A DNA stretch of 7,196 bases from Bacillota bacterium (GCA_023389895.1 JAEWDX010000301.1:1-7196), one strand, 5' to 3'. Positions 1 to 5,856 are shown, counted from the first letter of the stretch. Notes: a model not told the origin generated them from the letters alone. A program made the numbers and translations.

Positions 1-270
1 CGAATATAGAGCCCATATCCTCCCCAATTGAATTAATAAAAATATAACAAGGATAAATGGCCAACTTGGAGACAATTCCTTATGAAAAATAACAACTTCG
101 TTAATTAACGATACAAAAAACAAGCTATGAATCATTATGATAAATGGATAGTGACCCTTCCCAAATTCAATTGCACCTTTTTGCTTCATAGAAATCTCAT
201 TTTTTTTCGCAATGTAAAGCTCAGCCATTCGCTGAAGGACGATGAATGAAATAAAAAAAAAGAATACCAT
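1..270 (-). CDS. bpsB: Isoprenylcysteine carboxyl methyltransferase-family protein BpsB (YpbQ), 5' part
   Basis: Ninety codons are visible and the gene runs off the left edge of the window, so the C-terminal catalytic part is missing. The start ATG lies 3 bases after the bpsA stop, and its ribosome binding site (GGGAGGAG) is inside the last bpsA codons, so the two are translated as an operon. The N-terminus begins with a hydrophobic helix (MVFFFFISFIVLQRMAEL), then a short polar stretch containing AIEFGKGHYP, then two more hydrophobic segments. This matches my memory of Bacillus YpbQ/BpsB, an integral membrane methyltransferase that O-methylates the alkylpyrones made by BpsA, with S-adenosylmethionine as the expected donor. 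The assignment rests on N-terminal similarity plus gene order; the SAM-binding region cannot be seen here. A run of nine T bases near the start of the gene is a possible slippage site. Confidence 0.85.
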   Translation of the reverse strand, partial: MVFFFFISFIVLQRMAELYIAKKNEISMKQKGAIEFGKGHYPFIIMIHSLFFVSLINEVVIFHKELSPSWPFILVIFLLIQLGRIWALYS

Positions 271-273
271 AAA

Positions 274-1362
274 CTACTCCTCCCATTTCATTAAAAGCAA
301 TTCTGAGCTGAACCCAGGTCCCAACGCAGTTGCTAAGCCATACTCACCAGCTTGTCCTATTTCCATGAATCTTTTCATTACATAAAAAATGGTTGCTGAG
401 GACATATTCCCAAACTCTTGTAAAACTTGAAGTGAAATATTTGTCCTCTCTTCAGCTATCTTTAAAGAGGTTTGATAAGCATCGATTACCTTCTTTCCTC
501 CAGGATGAAGAATGAAATGTTTTATTTCACTCAAAGCAATTTTTTCCGAATTTAAAAACTCCATGACATTCGGCTTCAACCAACGCTCGATAATCGATGG
601 AATATCCTTTGAAAATACAACGAAAAGCCCTTCATCTTTTACTTCCCAACCCATTACATCTAATGAATTCGCTAATAATGTAGATTGAGTTGCTTTAATT
701 ACAGGAAAAGCGATTGGTTTTTGCAAGGAGCTTCGTTTCACTTCGTCACCACAAACGAGCGCACAAGCAACTCCATCAGCAAAAAGCGAGGTTCCAATTA
801 GATTGCTTTTCGAGCGATCATTTCGCTGAAATGTAAGGCTGCATAATTCAATCGAAAGAACTAATACATTTGCCTTTGGGTAAGCGAGGCAGAATTCGAA
901 TGCTCTTGAAAGTCCAGAAGCTCCACCTGCACATCCAAGCCCCCAAATCGGAATTCTTTTCGTATATGGAGAAAAAGGAAGCTTGTTCATAATCCTTGCT
1001 TCAATACTTGGTGTTGAGATGCCAGAGCTAGAAATGAAATAAATGGCATCTATTTCATGACATTCGACTTCTTTGGATAAAAATTTTTTATTCGTTAAAC
1101 AGTTTTTAATTGCATCTATACCAAGTTCAACAGCACACTCGATATAGGCATCGTTCTTTTCTTTTAGGGATTTATCCGTTTTAAACCAATCCAAACTTTT
1201 AGCAAAATGTCGTTTTTCAATTTGACTATTTTGGAAAACCTTTAATAATCGATTAATATCTTGAAATGACTCAGAAAATAAATCTTTTGCAAATTGCGTC
1301 ACTTCATCCTGACGTAGTGTATGGATTGGCAATGCCTCAGCAATAGAGGTAATATAGGGCAT
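274..1362 (-). CDS. bpsA: Type III polyketide synthase (alkylpyrone synthase BpsA, chalcone synthase family)
   Basis: This 362-residue protein has the usual length and architecture of bacterial type III polyketide synthases: an N-terminal thiolase-fold half and a C-terminal half. The catalytic triad is visible as Cys144 in WGLGCAGGASGLSR, His286 in HFILHPGGKKVID and Asn319 in EFGNMSSATI. The conserved active-site GPG loop is at residues 348-350 (ALGPGFSSE). In Bacillus, BpsA extends long-chain fatty acyl-CoA with malonyl-CoA to make triketide and tetraketide alkylpyrones, which BpsB then methylates. The start ATG is preceded by AAGGGAG at good spacing. The gene precedes bpsB with a 3-base gap, so they form one transcript. 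I could not pick a convincing promoter upstream; the divergent cheX gene begins 157 bases away. The exact acyl substrate cannot be read from the sequence. Confidence 0.93.
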   Translation of the reverse strand: MPYITSIAEALPIHTLRQDEVTQFAKDLFSESFQDINRLLKVFQNSQIEKRHFAKSLDWFKTDKSLKEKNDAYIECAVELGIDAIKNCLTNKKFLSKEVECHEIDAIYFISSSGISTPSIEARIMNKLPFSPYTKRIPIWGLGCAGGASGLSRAFEFCLAYPKANVLVLSIELCSLTFQRNDRSKSNLIGTSLFADGVACALVCGDEVKRSSLQKPIAFPVIKATQSTLLANSLDVMGWEVKDEGLFVVFSKDIPSIIERWLKPNVMEFLNSEKIALSEIKHFILHPGGKKVIDAYQTSLKIAEERTNISLQVLQEFGNMSSATIFYVMKRFMEIGQAGEYGLATALGPGFSSELLLMKWEE

Positions 1363-1431
1363 TTATCTCACTCCCTTTGTACTTTTTTACATTATTTACT
1401 AAAGAAACAAAATTTATGCTCAGCTTACCAT

Positions 1432-1449
1432 CTTAAAAACCTTTTTAAG
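1432..1449. repeat. Perfect palindrome between divergent bpsA and cheX
   Basis: The sequence CTTAAAAA-CC-TTTTTAAG has 8-base arms around a two-base centre. It sits in the 157-base gap between the divergently transcribed bpsA and cheX genes, about 12 bases upstream of the proposed cheX -35. It could be an operator or merely AT-rich symmetry; no regulator is identified. It has no adjacent T-run and is not a terminator. Confidence 0.4.
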
Positions 1450-1460
1450 TAAAAAAATTA

Positions 1461-1488
1461 TTCTTGTATCTTTAATTTATGTTAAAAT
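1461..1488 (+). promoter_or_regulatory. Candidate sigma-A promoter of cheX
   Basis: The -10 is TAAAAT at 1483-1488, with a TG one base upstream (TGTTAAAAT), which makes it an extended -10. A weak -35, TTCTTG, lies at 1461-1466, giving a 16-base spacer. The start codon follows about 30 bases downstream. I see no clear sigma-D motility promoter, although one would fit a chemotaxis gene. Confidence 0.5.
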
Positions 1489-1519
1489 AGTCCTAGCCCA
1501 AAAGTTGGAGGTATAGATT

Positions 1520-1975
1520 GTGACATTAACAAAAAGTGTAACGAATATTCTAAACGGGACTATTGAATCAGTAAAAGCTGTACTTCCATTAGATATTTCC
1601 ATTGAAAAACCTAATATTTTTACTGAGCCTTATACTCAGCATTCAATTGGTGTATTAATCGGAATGACCGGTGATGCTAGAGGAAGAATCATCATCGATG
1701 GAGATGAAATCGTCTTTGGGAAAATCGGTGAGGCAATGTATGGAATGGCTCTTGAGGGGGAAATGCTTGAATCATTTGCTGGAGAGCTTGGAAATATGAT
1801 AGCTGGCAGTCTTTCTACATTCATTTCGCAAAAAGGAATTAATATGGATATTACACCGCCAACTGTTTTAGTCGGTCAAACAAAAGTATATGGTTTTTCA
1901 AAGGCCTTTCGGTTACCTATCGAAATTACAAACGTCGGAAGTATATTAATTGTCTTAATGGTGGAGACAGAGTGA
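1520..1975 (+). CDS. cheX: CheX-like CheY-P phosphatase (CheC/CheX/FliY family)
   Basis: The protein has 151 residues, the usual size of CheX, with a beta-alpha fold and the family phosphatase motif ExxN: Glu89 and Asn92 in FAGELGNMIAGSL on the long central helix. Family members with this motif remove phosphate from the chemotaxis response regulator CheY-P in the cytoplasm. Only one ExxN site is visible, as in CheX; CheC and FliY usually carry two. The start is GTG, preceded by a good TGGAGG box eight bases away; no ATG is better placed. The gene stands alone between bpsA and a zinc-ribbon gene rather than in a flagellar or chemotaxis cluster, and ends in its own strong terminator. B. subtilis uses CheC and FliY for this function, so a free-standing CheX may supplement or replace them. 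Related CheX-like proteins sometimes serve other response regulators. Confidence 0.88.
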   Translation: MTLTKSVTNILNGTIESVKAVLPLDISIEKPNIFTEPYTQHSIGVLIGMTGDARGRIIIDGDEIVFGKIGEAMYGMALEGEMLESFAGELGNMIAGSLSTFISQKGINMDITPPTVLVGQTKVYGFSKAFRLPIEITNVGSILIVLMVETE

Positions 1976-2006
1976 ACGGCACTTTTTTAAGTGCCGTTTT
2001 GTGTTT
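1975..2006 (+). terminator. Rho-independent terminator of cheX
   Basis: A perfect 10-base-pair stem (AACGGCACTT at 1975-1984, AAGTGCCGTT at 1989-1998) with a TTTT loop is followed by a T-rich tail. It begins at the last base of the cheX stop codon. The minus-strand reading has no good T-run, so it mainly serves cheX, although the convergent zinc-ribbon gene ends only 7 bases away. Confidence 0.88.
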
Positions 2007-2157
2007 ATTCCTGTTCCGTCATATATAATGAAGAACTTTTTTGCTTTTGAACTTCAATAATGATTTTTTTTTGTACGACTGAGCCACATACAGAACAAGA
2101 CTCCTCTTGATTAGAAAGAATACAACAATGTTCACAATAATATTTTTCCATATCCAT
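2005..2157 (-). CDS. Small zinc-ribbon-like protein with two CxxC motifs, function unknown
   Basis: This 50-residue ORF encodes two cysteine knuckles, Cys8-x2-Cys11 (with an additional Cys12) and Cys21-x2-Cys24, separated by nine residues. That spacing suits one structural zinc ion. A lysine-rich, beta-prone tail (VQKKIIIEVQKQK) and a polar end follow. I chose the ATG at 2157 because AGAGGAAG lies just upstream at good spacing; an in-frame ATG two codons later is a weaker choice. A clear promoter precedes it, so it is very likely a real gene despite its size. It is monocistronic and convergent with cheX, with only 29 bases between the two stop codons. Such short zinc ribbons occur in nucleic-acid-binding proteins and in protein-interaction adaptors, but nothing here shows which. 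A nine-base A-run within the coding strand is a possible slippage site. Confidence 0.72.
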   Translation of the reverse strand: MDMEKYYCEHCCILSNQEESCSVCGSVVQKKIIIEVQKQKSSSLYMTEQE

Positions 2158-2182
2158 TCACTTCCTCTGCTTACGATAAACT

Positions 2183-2211
2183 ATTATATTTTTCTCGAAC
2201 AAATTTGTTAA
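2183..2211 (-). promoter_or_regulatory. Sigma-A promoter of the zinc-ribbon gene, overlapped by a palindrome
   Basis: On the minus strand TTAACA (2206-2211) and TATAAT (2183-2188) are separated by exactly 17 bases, a near-consensus sigma-A promoter. A perfect 12-base palindrome, AACAAATTTGTT (2198-2209), covers the end of the -35 and part of the spacer, the position of a classic repressor site. No cognate regulator is identified. Confidence 0.65.
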
Positions 2212-2214
2212 CAT

Positions 2215-2242
2215 AAAAAACCGCCAAAACGACGGTTTTTTT
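2215..2242 (-). terminator. Short bidirectional-looking terminator hairpin
   Basis: An ACCGCC/GACGGT stem with one mismatch and an AAAAC loop is flanked by A6 on the left and T7 on the right, so either strand shows a hairpin followed by a U-run. On the minus strand it lies 18 bases beyond the stop codon of the pbuX relic, so it may be the original terminator of that lost gene. It also insulates the zinc-ribbon promoter from upstream transcription. Confidence 0.65.
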
Positions 2243-2260
2243 CTTCTATTCTAATCATAT

Positions 2261-2317
2261 TTACGAAGCATTGGATTTATTCATTTAAAATGGTTGTTTA
2301 TGCTTTATTTTTAATTC
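2261..2317 (-). pseudogene. Relic of a second pbuX 3' end
   Basis: Read on the minus strand, these 19 codons line up without gaps with the last 19 codons of the intact pbuX (plus-strand 3803-3859). The relic gives ELKIKHKQPF, a stop, then MNKSNAS and a stop; PbuX ends in ELKIKHKHPV followed by KIKESNAS. By my count 45 of 57 bases match. The 12 differences fall 8 at third and 4 at first codon positions, with none at second positions, and SNAS plus the final stop are kept. That pattern shows a formerly functional coding copy rather than chance similarity. One substitution (AAA to TAA) made a premature stop. It overlaps by two bases the end of the neighbouring TetR-like reading frame, and similarity fades immediately upstream. 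It is too short to say which purine it once transported. Confidence 0.75.
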
Positions 2318-2864
2318 AAATTCTAGTTTTTCGGTAAAATATTAAAGGGATAAATAAATATAACGCATAGGCAAAAGACATCCATGCAGTAAAAACAATA
2401 ATCTGTGAATCATTTAATTTTGGAAAAACCATATGATGATTAGATAAAGAAAATTTGTCTAATGCTAAACCAATAATAGTCCCAATTACCCCGAACTTTA
2501 ACGGTGCATTGATTGTTTTATCAAATAATAGATACACATATGTAACACCCCACAGTAAAATGGATGTTCTAACTAATAATAAGAAAATGCTGATTATGAA
2601 CTCATTTTTAACTGGACTGAAAAGTTTACTTTTTATTTTCTCGTTATTAAATCTTGAAGCAATCAATGAAAAAAATAATTTATGAAAATACGAATCATTT
2701 GAACATCGACTTTTAGCAGATGCAATAGCCTGCTCAATCACATTTTCTTTACTTTGAGATATTTCTTCCCAACTAGTTTCACAAATATCTTGAACAATAT
2801 CTATTATCAACTGTTCCTTCGTTCTAAAATGATAATAGATTGTACCTTGTATAACTCCTGCTGT
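2316..2864 (-). pseudogene. TetR-family regulator, 5'-truncated, with membrane-like C-terminal half
   Basis: The open frame begins in the middle of a TetR helix-turn-helix: AGVIQGTIYYHFRTKEQLI is the recognition-helix half of that domain. The preceding 25-30 residues that normally start a TetR protein are absent, because an in-frame TAA lies at 2865-2867. No ATG or GTG is usable; the only start-like codon is a TTG at 2810, already past the DNA-binding helix. About 60 residues of ordinary helical TetR sequence follow (to SKLFSPVKNEF). The rest is hydrophobic, with about three possible membrane segments (FIISIFLLLVRTSILLWG; LKFGVIGTIIGLAL; IIVFTAWMSFAYALYLFIPL). Either this belonged to a TetR subgroup with a membrane-anchored tail, or two gene remnants are fused. 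The body is otherwise free of stops, so the loss of the 5' end is probably recent. Not expected to bind DNA. Confidence 0.72.
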
Positions 2865-2963
2865 TTACCATAAATGTTAGAATAGGAAGTAGCAAATAAA
2901 AATTATTACATGAAGTATTTATGAGTCAAATAGCAGCAATGATATTGAGAGGGCAAACACTAA

Positions 2964-2969
2964 TATAAT
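2964..2969 (+). promoter_or_regulatory. Candidate -10 element for the acidic-protein gene
   Basis: A perfect TATAAT lies 50 bases before the start codon at 3019. No good -35 sits at 16-18 bases; TTGAGA at 2945-2950 would need a 13-base spacer. The promoter is therefore plausible but weakly supported. Confidence 0.35.
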
Positions 2970-2995
2970 ATTTATTTTATAAAAGGAAAAAGTTT

Positions 2996-3022
2996 ATGAG
3001 AAAGAGAGATGTTTCTTTATGA
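2996..3022 (+). CDS. Possible 8-codon leader ORF (MRKRDVSL)
   Basis: An ATG at 2996, preceded by AAAGGA at a suitable distance, opens an eight-codon frame whose TGA overlaps the ATG of the downstream gene (ATGA at 3019-3022). Such an arrangement would let ribosomes terminating on the leader restart on the main gene, whose own ribosome binding site (GAGAGA) is poor. A frame this short can occur by chance. Confidence 0.3.
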   Translation: MRKRDVSL

Positions 3023-3549
3023 AAGAAATTAAGCATGAGATACTCGGCAATTTTAGTTTTGATGAAGAACAATGTGTATGGAGAAAACGGGATAAATTAA
3101 CGCTATTTGATAAAGAATTTGATGTGAATATAGATATTATTGAGTATGATGAAGAATATAATCAAGGCATAGAATTTGAAGAATACGCTTATGGCAATTT
3201 TCAAGATGAACAAGTAGATGCTTTGGTAAAATTTTATGATAATCGGCTTGAGATTTTATCGAATGTCGAAGATGCAATATTTAATTATTATCAGGAAAAA
3301 TGTGAAGAGTATAGAGAATACGAAAGTAACGAAGCTAGAAAAGATCAAATAGCTCCAATTATAAGTAGAAAAGATGAAATAGGAAATTTGGTCGAAGATA
3401 TGGGGATATTTATATCTGAGCAAGAAGAAAATAGCTTAAGGAAAATAGGGATAACATTCGAATGCACTTGGGAGCATCATGGATTAGGGGTTTTATTAAT
3501 AAACAAAAAAATAGTTGCTGTAGGCACTATAGATGACGCTATTGTTTAA
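3019..3549 (+). CDS. Acidic DUF6985/DUF2004-like protein, possibly immunity-type
   Basis: The predicted product has 176 residues, is soluble and strongly acidic, and has no signal peptide or membrane segment. The N-terminal third is a beta-rich module (LGNFSFDEEQCVW, then FDVNIDIIEYDEEYN). The middle is helical and glutamate-rich (about residues 60-105, including IFNYYQEKCEEY). The C-terminus carries the most recognisable signature, FECTWEHHGLGVLLINKKIVAVGTIDDAIV at 147-176 (shown in pieces: CTWEHHGLGV at 149-158, then a KIVAVG strand). This layout recalls proteins labelled DUF6985 or DUF2004, which often occur singly or near toxin-immunity loci; that recognition is from memory. No toxin gene is adjacent. 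The start ATG overlaps the end of a tiny upstream ORF. The stop codon lies in a perfect 14-base palindrome (ATTGTTTAAACAAT). It lies between decayed genes, so it is probably accessory cargo. Confidence 0.68.
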   Translation: MKEIKHEILGNFSFDEEQCVWRKRDKLTLFDKEFDVNIDIIEYDEEYNQGIEFEEYAYGNFQDEQVDALVKFYDNRLEILSNVEDAIFNYYQEKCEEYREYESNEARKDQIAPIISRKDEIGNLVEDMGIFISEQEENSLRKIGITFECTWEHHGLGVLLINKKIVAVGTIDDAIV

Positions 3550-3707
3550 ACAATAAAAGAAGTATTTTTATAGATAAAGGAATATTAGATTCCCTTCCTT
3601 ATCTAAAAGTGGACATGCATGAATTTTATTAGAAGGAGCATCTAATAACTGGGAGCATGATTTCAATCCTTTTGAATTCAAAATTAATTATTAAAATTGC
3701 GACAAAG

Positions 3708-3740
3708 AAACCCCTCTCAAACGAGTAGGGTTTTTATTTT
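3708..3740 (+). terminator. Rho-independent terminator between convergent genes
   Basis: AAACCC-CTC pairs with GAG-TA-GGGTTT (six plus three pairs, two-base bulge), followed on the plus strand by TTATTTT. The minus-strand reading gives GGGGTTTCTTT, so it may also end the pbuX transcript from the other side. It is 159 bases after the acidic-protein stop and about 65 after the pbuX stop. Confidence 0.72.
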
Positions 3741-3763
3741 ACATATTTTTGCTCAAAATATGT
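3741..3763. repeat. Perfect 9-base inverted repeat downstream of pbuX
   Basis: ACATATTTT and AAAATATGT flank a five-base loop. It lies directly next to the terminator and is AT-only in its arms. On the minus strand it would fold just after the pbuX stop and could protect the 3' end of that transcript, but it has no U-run of its own. Confidence 0.4.
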
Positions 3764-3802
3764 GGGATATTTAAAGCGCAAAATTTTATATTTCCCTGCA
3801 AT

Positions 3803-5110
3803 TTATGATGCGTTTGATTCCTTTATTTTAACAGGGTGTTTATGCTTTATTTTTAGTTCGTTGAATAAAATATTCATGAGAATCGCTGTTACACTTCCGG
3901 CAACGATTCCATTACTTGTTAACATGCTGATGCCGTCAGGAAGCTTAGCAAATAAATCTGGAACGACTGATACGCCTAACCCCATCCCGACTGAACATGC
4001 GATAATTAATAAATTCTCCTGTGAGGAAAATTCAACCTTGCTTAACATTTTGATCCCAGAAGAAATGACCATTCCAAACATGGCAATCATCGCACCACCT
4101 AATACTGACTCTGGGATAACCGTTGTGAGTGCACCGATCTTCGGTAAAAAGCCTAACATAATAAGCATTCCTGCAGCCGTATAAATGACATTACGGGAGC
4201 GCACACCTGAAATTTGAATTAAGCCGACGTTTTGTGAATAAGTTGTATACGGAAATGAGTTGAAAATAGCTCCGAGTATACTTGCTAATCCTTCAGCACG
4301 ATAGCCATTGACGAGGTCCTTTTCTTCAATTTTCTTCCCACAAATATCGGCAAGCGCAAAATAAACACCAGAGGATTCAACTAGGCTGACTAATGCAACA
4401 AGAATCATCGTTATAATTGGCACAATCTCAAATGTTGGCAGCCCGAAATAGAATGGCACTGGCAAATGAAGCCAAGATGCTTCTCCAACTGCACTGAAAT
4501 CAACTTTCCCCATAAAATAGGCTACAATCGTTCCGGCCATTAACCCGATTAGAATCGAAATCGAACGAAGAAATCCTTTCGAAAAACGGAAGAGTAAAAT
4601 GATGAATAATAATGTCCCAAAAGCAAGGGCAATATTAGATAAAGAACCAAAATCAACGCTTCCTTGACCACCAGCCATATTATTCATCGCAACAGGTATA
4701 AGGGTAATCCCAATAATGGTTACGACTGACCCCGTTACAACAGGAGGGAAAAATCTAACGAGCTTTCCAAAATATTTTCCGATTAAAACAACAAAAATAC
4801 CTGAAACAAGGATCGCTCCATAAATCGAAGAAATTCCATATTGAGTACCGATCGCAATAATCGGACCAACCGCAGTAAATGTACATCCTAACACAATTGG
4901 AAGCCCAATTCCGAAAAATTTATTACGCCAAACTTGAAGTATCGTTGCTAAGCCACTCGTCATAATATCAATCGAAACTAAATAAGTTAGCTGCTCTCCA
5001 GTTAACCCGAGAGCTCCCCCAATAATTAATGGTACAATTACAGCTCCTGCATACATTGCTAATACATGTTGAATACCCAAAGAGGCAATTTTGAATGGGC
5101 CCTGTTTCAT
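3803..5110 (-). CDS. pbuX: Xanthine permease PbuX (NCS2 family)
   Basis: The product is a 435-residue multi-spanning inner-membrane protein of the NCS2 (nucleobase:cation symporter 2) family, importing xanthine, probably with protons. Family marks include the helix-1 QH motif (Gln14-His15 in SLGIQHVLAMYAG), the helix-8 glutamate in LVESSGVYFALAD (Glu245) and the FPYTTYSQNVG segment with Asn294, both near the substrate site. I place the start at the ATG at 5110: it overlaps the xpt stop (ATGA), has GAGAGG ten bases upstream, and gives the MKQGPFKIASLGIQ start seen in PbuX proteins. A frame open to 5161 would add 17 unlikely polar residues inside xpt. Xpt converts the imported xanthine, and both genes answer to the guanine riboswitch. 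The last 19 codons have a diverged copy at 2261-2317. A terminator lies about 65 bases beyond the stop. Confidence 0.95.
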   Translation of the reverse strand: MKQGPFKIASLGIQHVLAMYAGAVIVPLIIGGALGLTGEQLTYLVSIDIMTSGLATILQVWRNKFFGIGLPIVLGCTFTAVGPIIAIGTQYGISSIYGAILVSGIFVVLIGKYFGKLVRFFPPVVTGSVVTIIGITLIPVAMNNMAGGQGSVDFGSLSNIALAFGTLLFIILLFRFSKGFLRSISILIGLMAGTIVAYFMGKVDFSAVGEASWLHLPVPFYFGLPTFEIVPIITMILVALVSLVESSGVYFALADICGKKIEEKDLVNGYRAEGLASILGAIFNSFPYTTYSQNVGLIQISGVRSRNVIYTAAGMLIMLGFLPKIGALTTVIPESVLGGAMIAMFGMVISSGIKMLSKVEFSSQENLLIIACSVGMGLGVSVVPDLFAKLPDGISMLTSNGIVAGSVTAILMNILFNELKIKHKHPVKIKESNAS

Positions 5111-5703
5111 CGTAATAATTCCTCTCTTTCTTCTTGGATAAAAGTTACCCCACCATTGCATAGAGAAGCAATTCTCGCTAATGATTCAACATGAAATCCT
5201 CGTTTACGAAGCTCCTTACCCCCATCTTGAAAACTTTTCTCGATGACAATTCCAATTCCCGCTATCTCAGCATTTGCCTGTTTAACAATATCAACAAGAC
5301 CTAGAGCAGCTTGTCCGTTTGCAAGAAAGTCATCAATAATAAGAACACGATCATGCTCCTCTAAATATTTTTTTGAAACAGAAATATCATTTGATTCTTG
5401 CTTTGTAAACGAATAAACCTTCGCTGTCAAAAGATCATTTATTAACGTCAGAGATTTTTTCTTTCTTGCAAATACAACAGGAACATTTAGCAGTAATCCT
5501 GTCATAACGGAAGGAGCAATTCCGGATGATTCTAATGTCAATATTTTCGTAATCCCTTCATTTGCAAACCGTTGGGCAAATTCCTTTCCAATCTCATGCA
5601 TTAACTGTGGGTTAATTTGATGATTTAAAAATGAATCCACTTTTAATACGGAATCAGATAAAACAATTCCTTCTTCTTTAATAGTGTTCAAAAGTAATTC
5701 CAT
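5107..5703 (-). CDS. xpt: Xanthine phosphoribosyltransferase
   Basis: This 198-residue cytoplasmic enzyme joins xanthine to PRPP to give XMP, a purine salvage step. The type I phosphoribosyltransferase PRPP loop is VLIIDDFLANGQA at residues 120-132, with the acidic pair Asp124-Asp125. The substrate-side segment LESSGIAPSVMTG (58-69) and the IEKSFQDGG region (154-162) also match Bacillus Xpt, and the length is the family norm. The ATG at 5703 has an excellent GGAGGG box eight bases upstream. It is the first gene of a two-gene operon; its TGA overlaps the pbuX ATG, indicating translational coupling. Transcription is governed by the guanine riboswitch at 5857-5927 and a long terminator at 5749-5799. 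I saw no clear PurR box (CGAA-type inverted pair) near the promoter. Confidence 0.96.
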   Translation of the reverse strand: MELLLNTIKEEGIVLSDSVLKVDSFLNHQINPQLMHEIGKEFAQRFANEGITKILTLESSGIAPSVMTGLLLNVPVVFARKKKSLTLINDLLTAKVYSFTKQESNDISVSKKYLEEHDRVLIIDDFLANGQAALGLVDIVKQANAEIAGIGIVIEKSFQDGGKELRKRGFHVESLARIASLCNGGVTFIQEEREELLR

Positions 5704-5748
5704 AGTTGCTTCCCTCCAGATGTTTAGTAACCGAAAAATAGAAAAAGC

Positions 5749-5799
5749 CTAAGGATCATTGCTTCACACAATATATCAGTGTGAAGCAATGATCCTTAG
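5749..5799 (-). terminator. Riboswitch-controlled terminator of xpt-pbuX
   Basis: Two perfect 21-base arms (5779-5799 and 5749-5769) enclose a 9-base loop and are followed on the minus strand by GCTTTTTCTATTTTT. This is an unusually long, mismatch-free stem. Its upstream arm contains TCATTGCTTCACAC (5779-5792), complementary to the 3' side of aptamer helix P1, so it can be captured by the antiterminator when ligand is absent. Confidence 0.93.
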
Positions 5800-5856
5800 A
5801 CCTGAAAAATAAAGTCAATTGTAGATAGAATAACATAAACTACCCTATTCATTGCT

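Larger units (their letters stand above)
3550..3802. other. Non-coding gap between the acidic-protein gene and pbuX
   Basis: I see no convincing gene in these 253 bases. They hold an imperfect hairpin at 3571-3605 (TAGATAAAGGAA against TTCCTTATCTA, one bulge, no T-run), a terminator at 3708-3740 and a second inverted repeat at 3741-3763. Short open frames here lack ribosome binding sites and family resemblance. Confidence 0.6.

Noticed and set aside
1636..1824. A 62-codon minus-strand open frame
   Set aside because: It is antisense to the conserved core of cheX, without a start signal of its own.
2455..2685. A 76-codon plus-strand open frame
   Set aside because: It is antisense to the TetR-like relic and has no ribosome binding site; the minus strand carries the recognisable protein.
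3571..3605. Hairpin downstream of the acidic-protein gene as a terminator
   Set aside because: The stem has a bulge and no T-run follows on either strand; the hairpin at 3708-3740 is the better terminator.
3664..3728. A short frame starting MISILLNSK and ending before the terminator loop
   Set aside because: About 23 codons, ribosome binding site too close to the ATG, and the end runs into the terminator stem; most likely chance.
3762..4184. A 140-codon plus-strand open frame
   Set aside because: It is the antisense shadow of the 3' part of pbuX, whose minus-strand reading is a clear full-length permease.
5111..5161. An N-terminal extension of PbuX by 17 residues
   Set aside because: The extension lies inside xpt coding sequence, has no ribosome binding site and is absent from the usual PbuX N-terminus; the overlapping ATGA start at 5110 fits much better.
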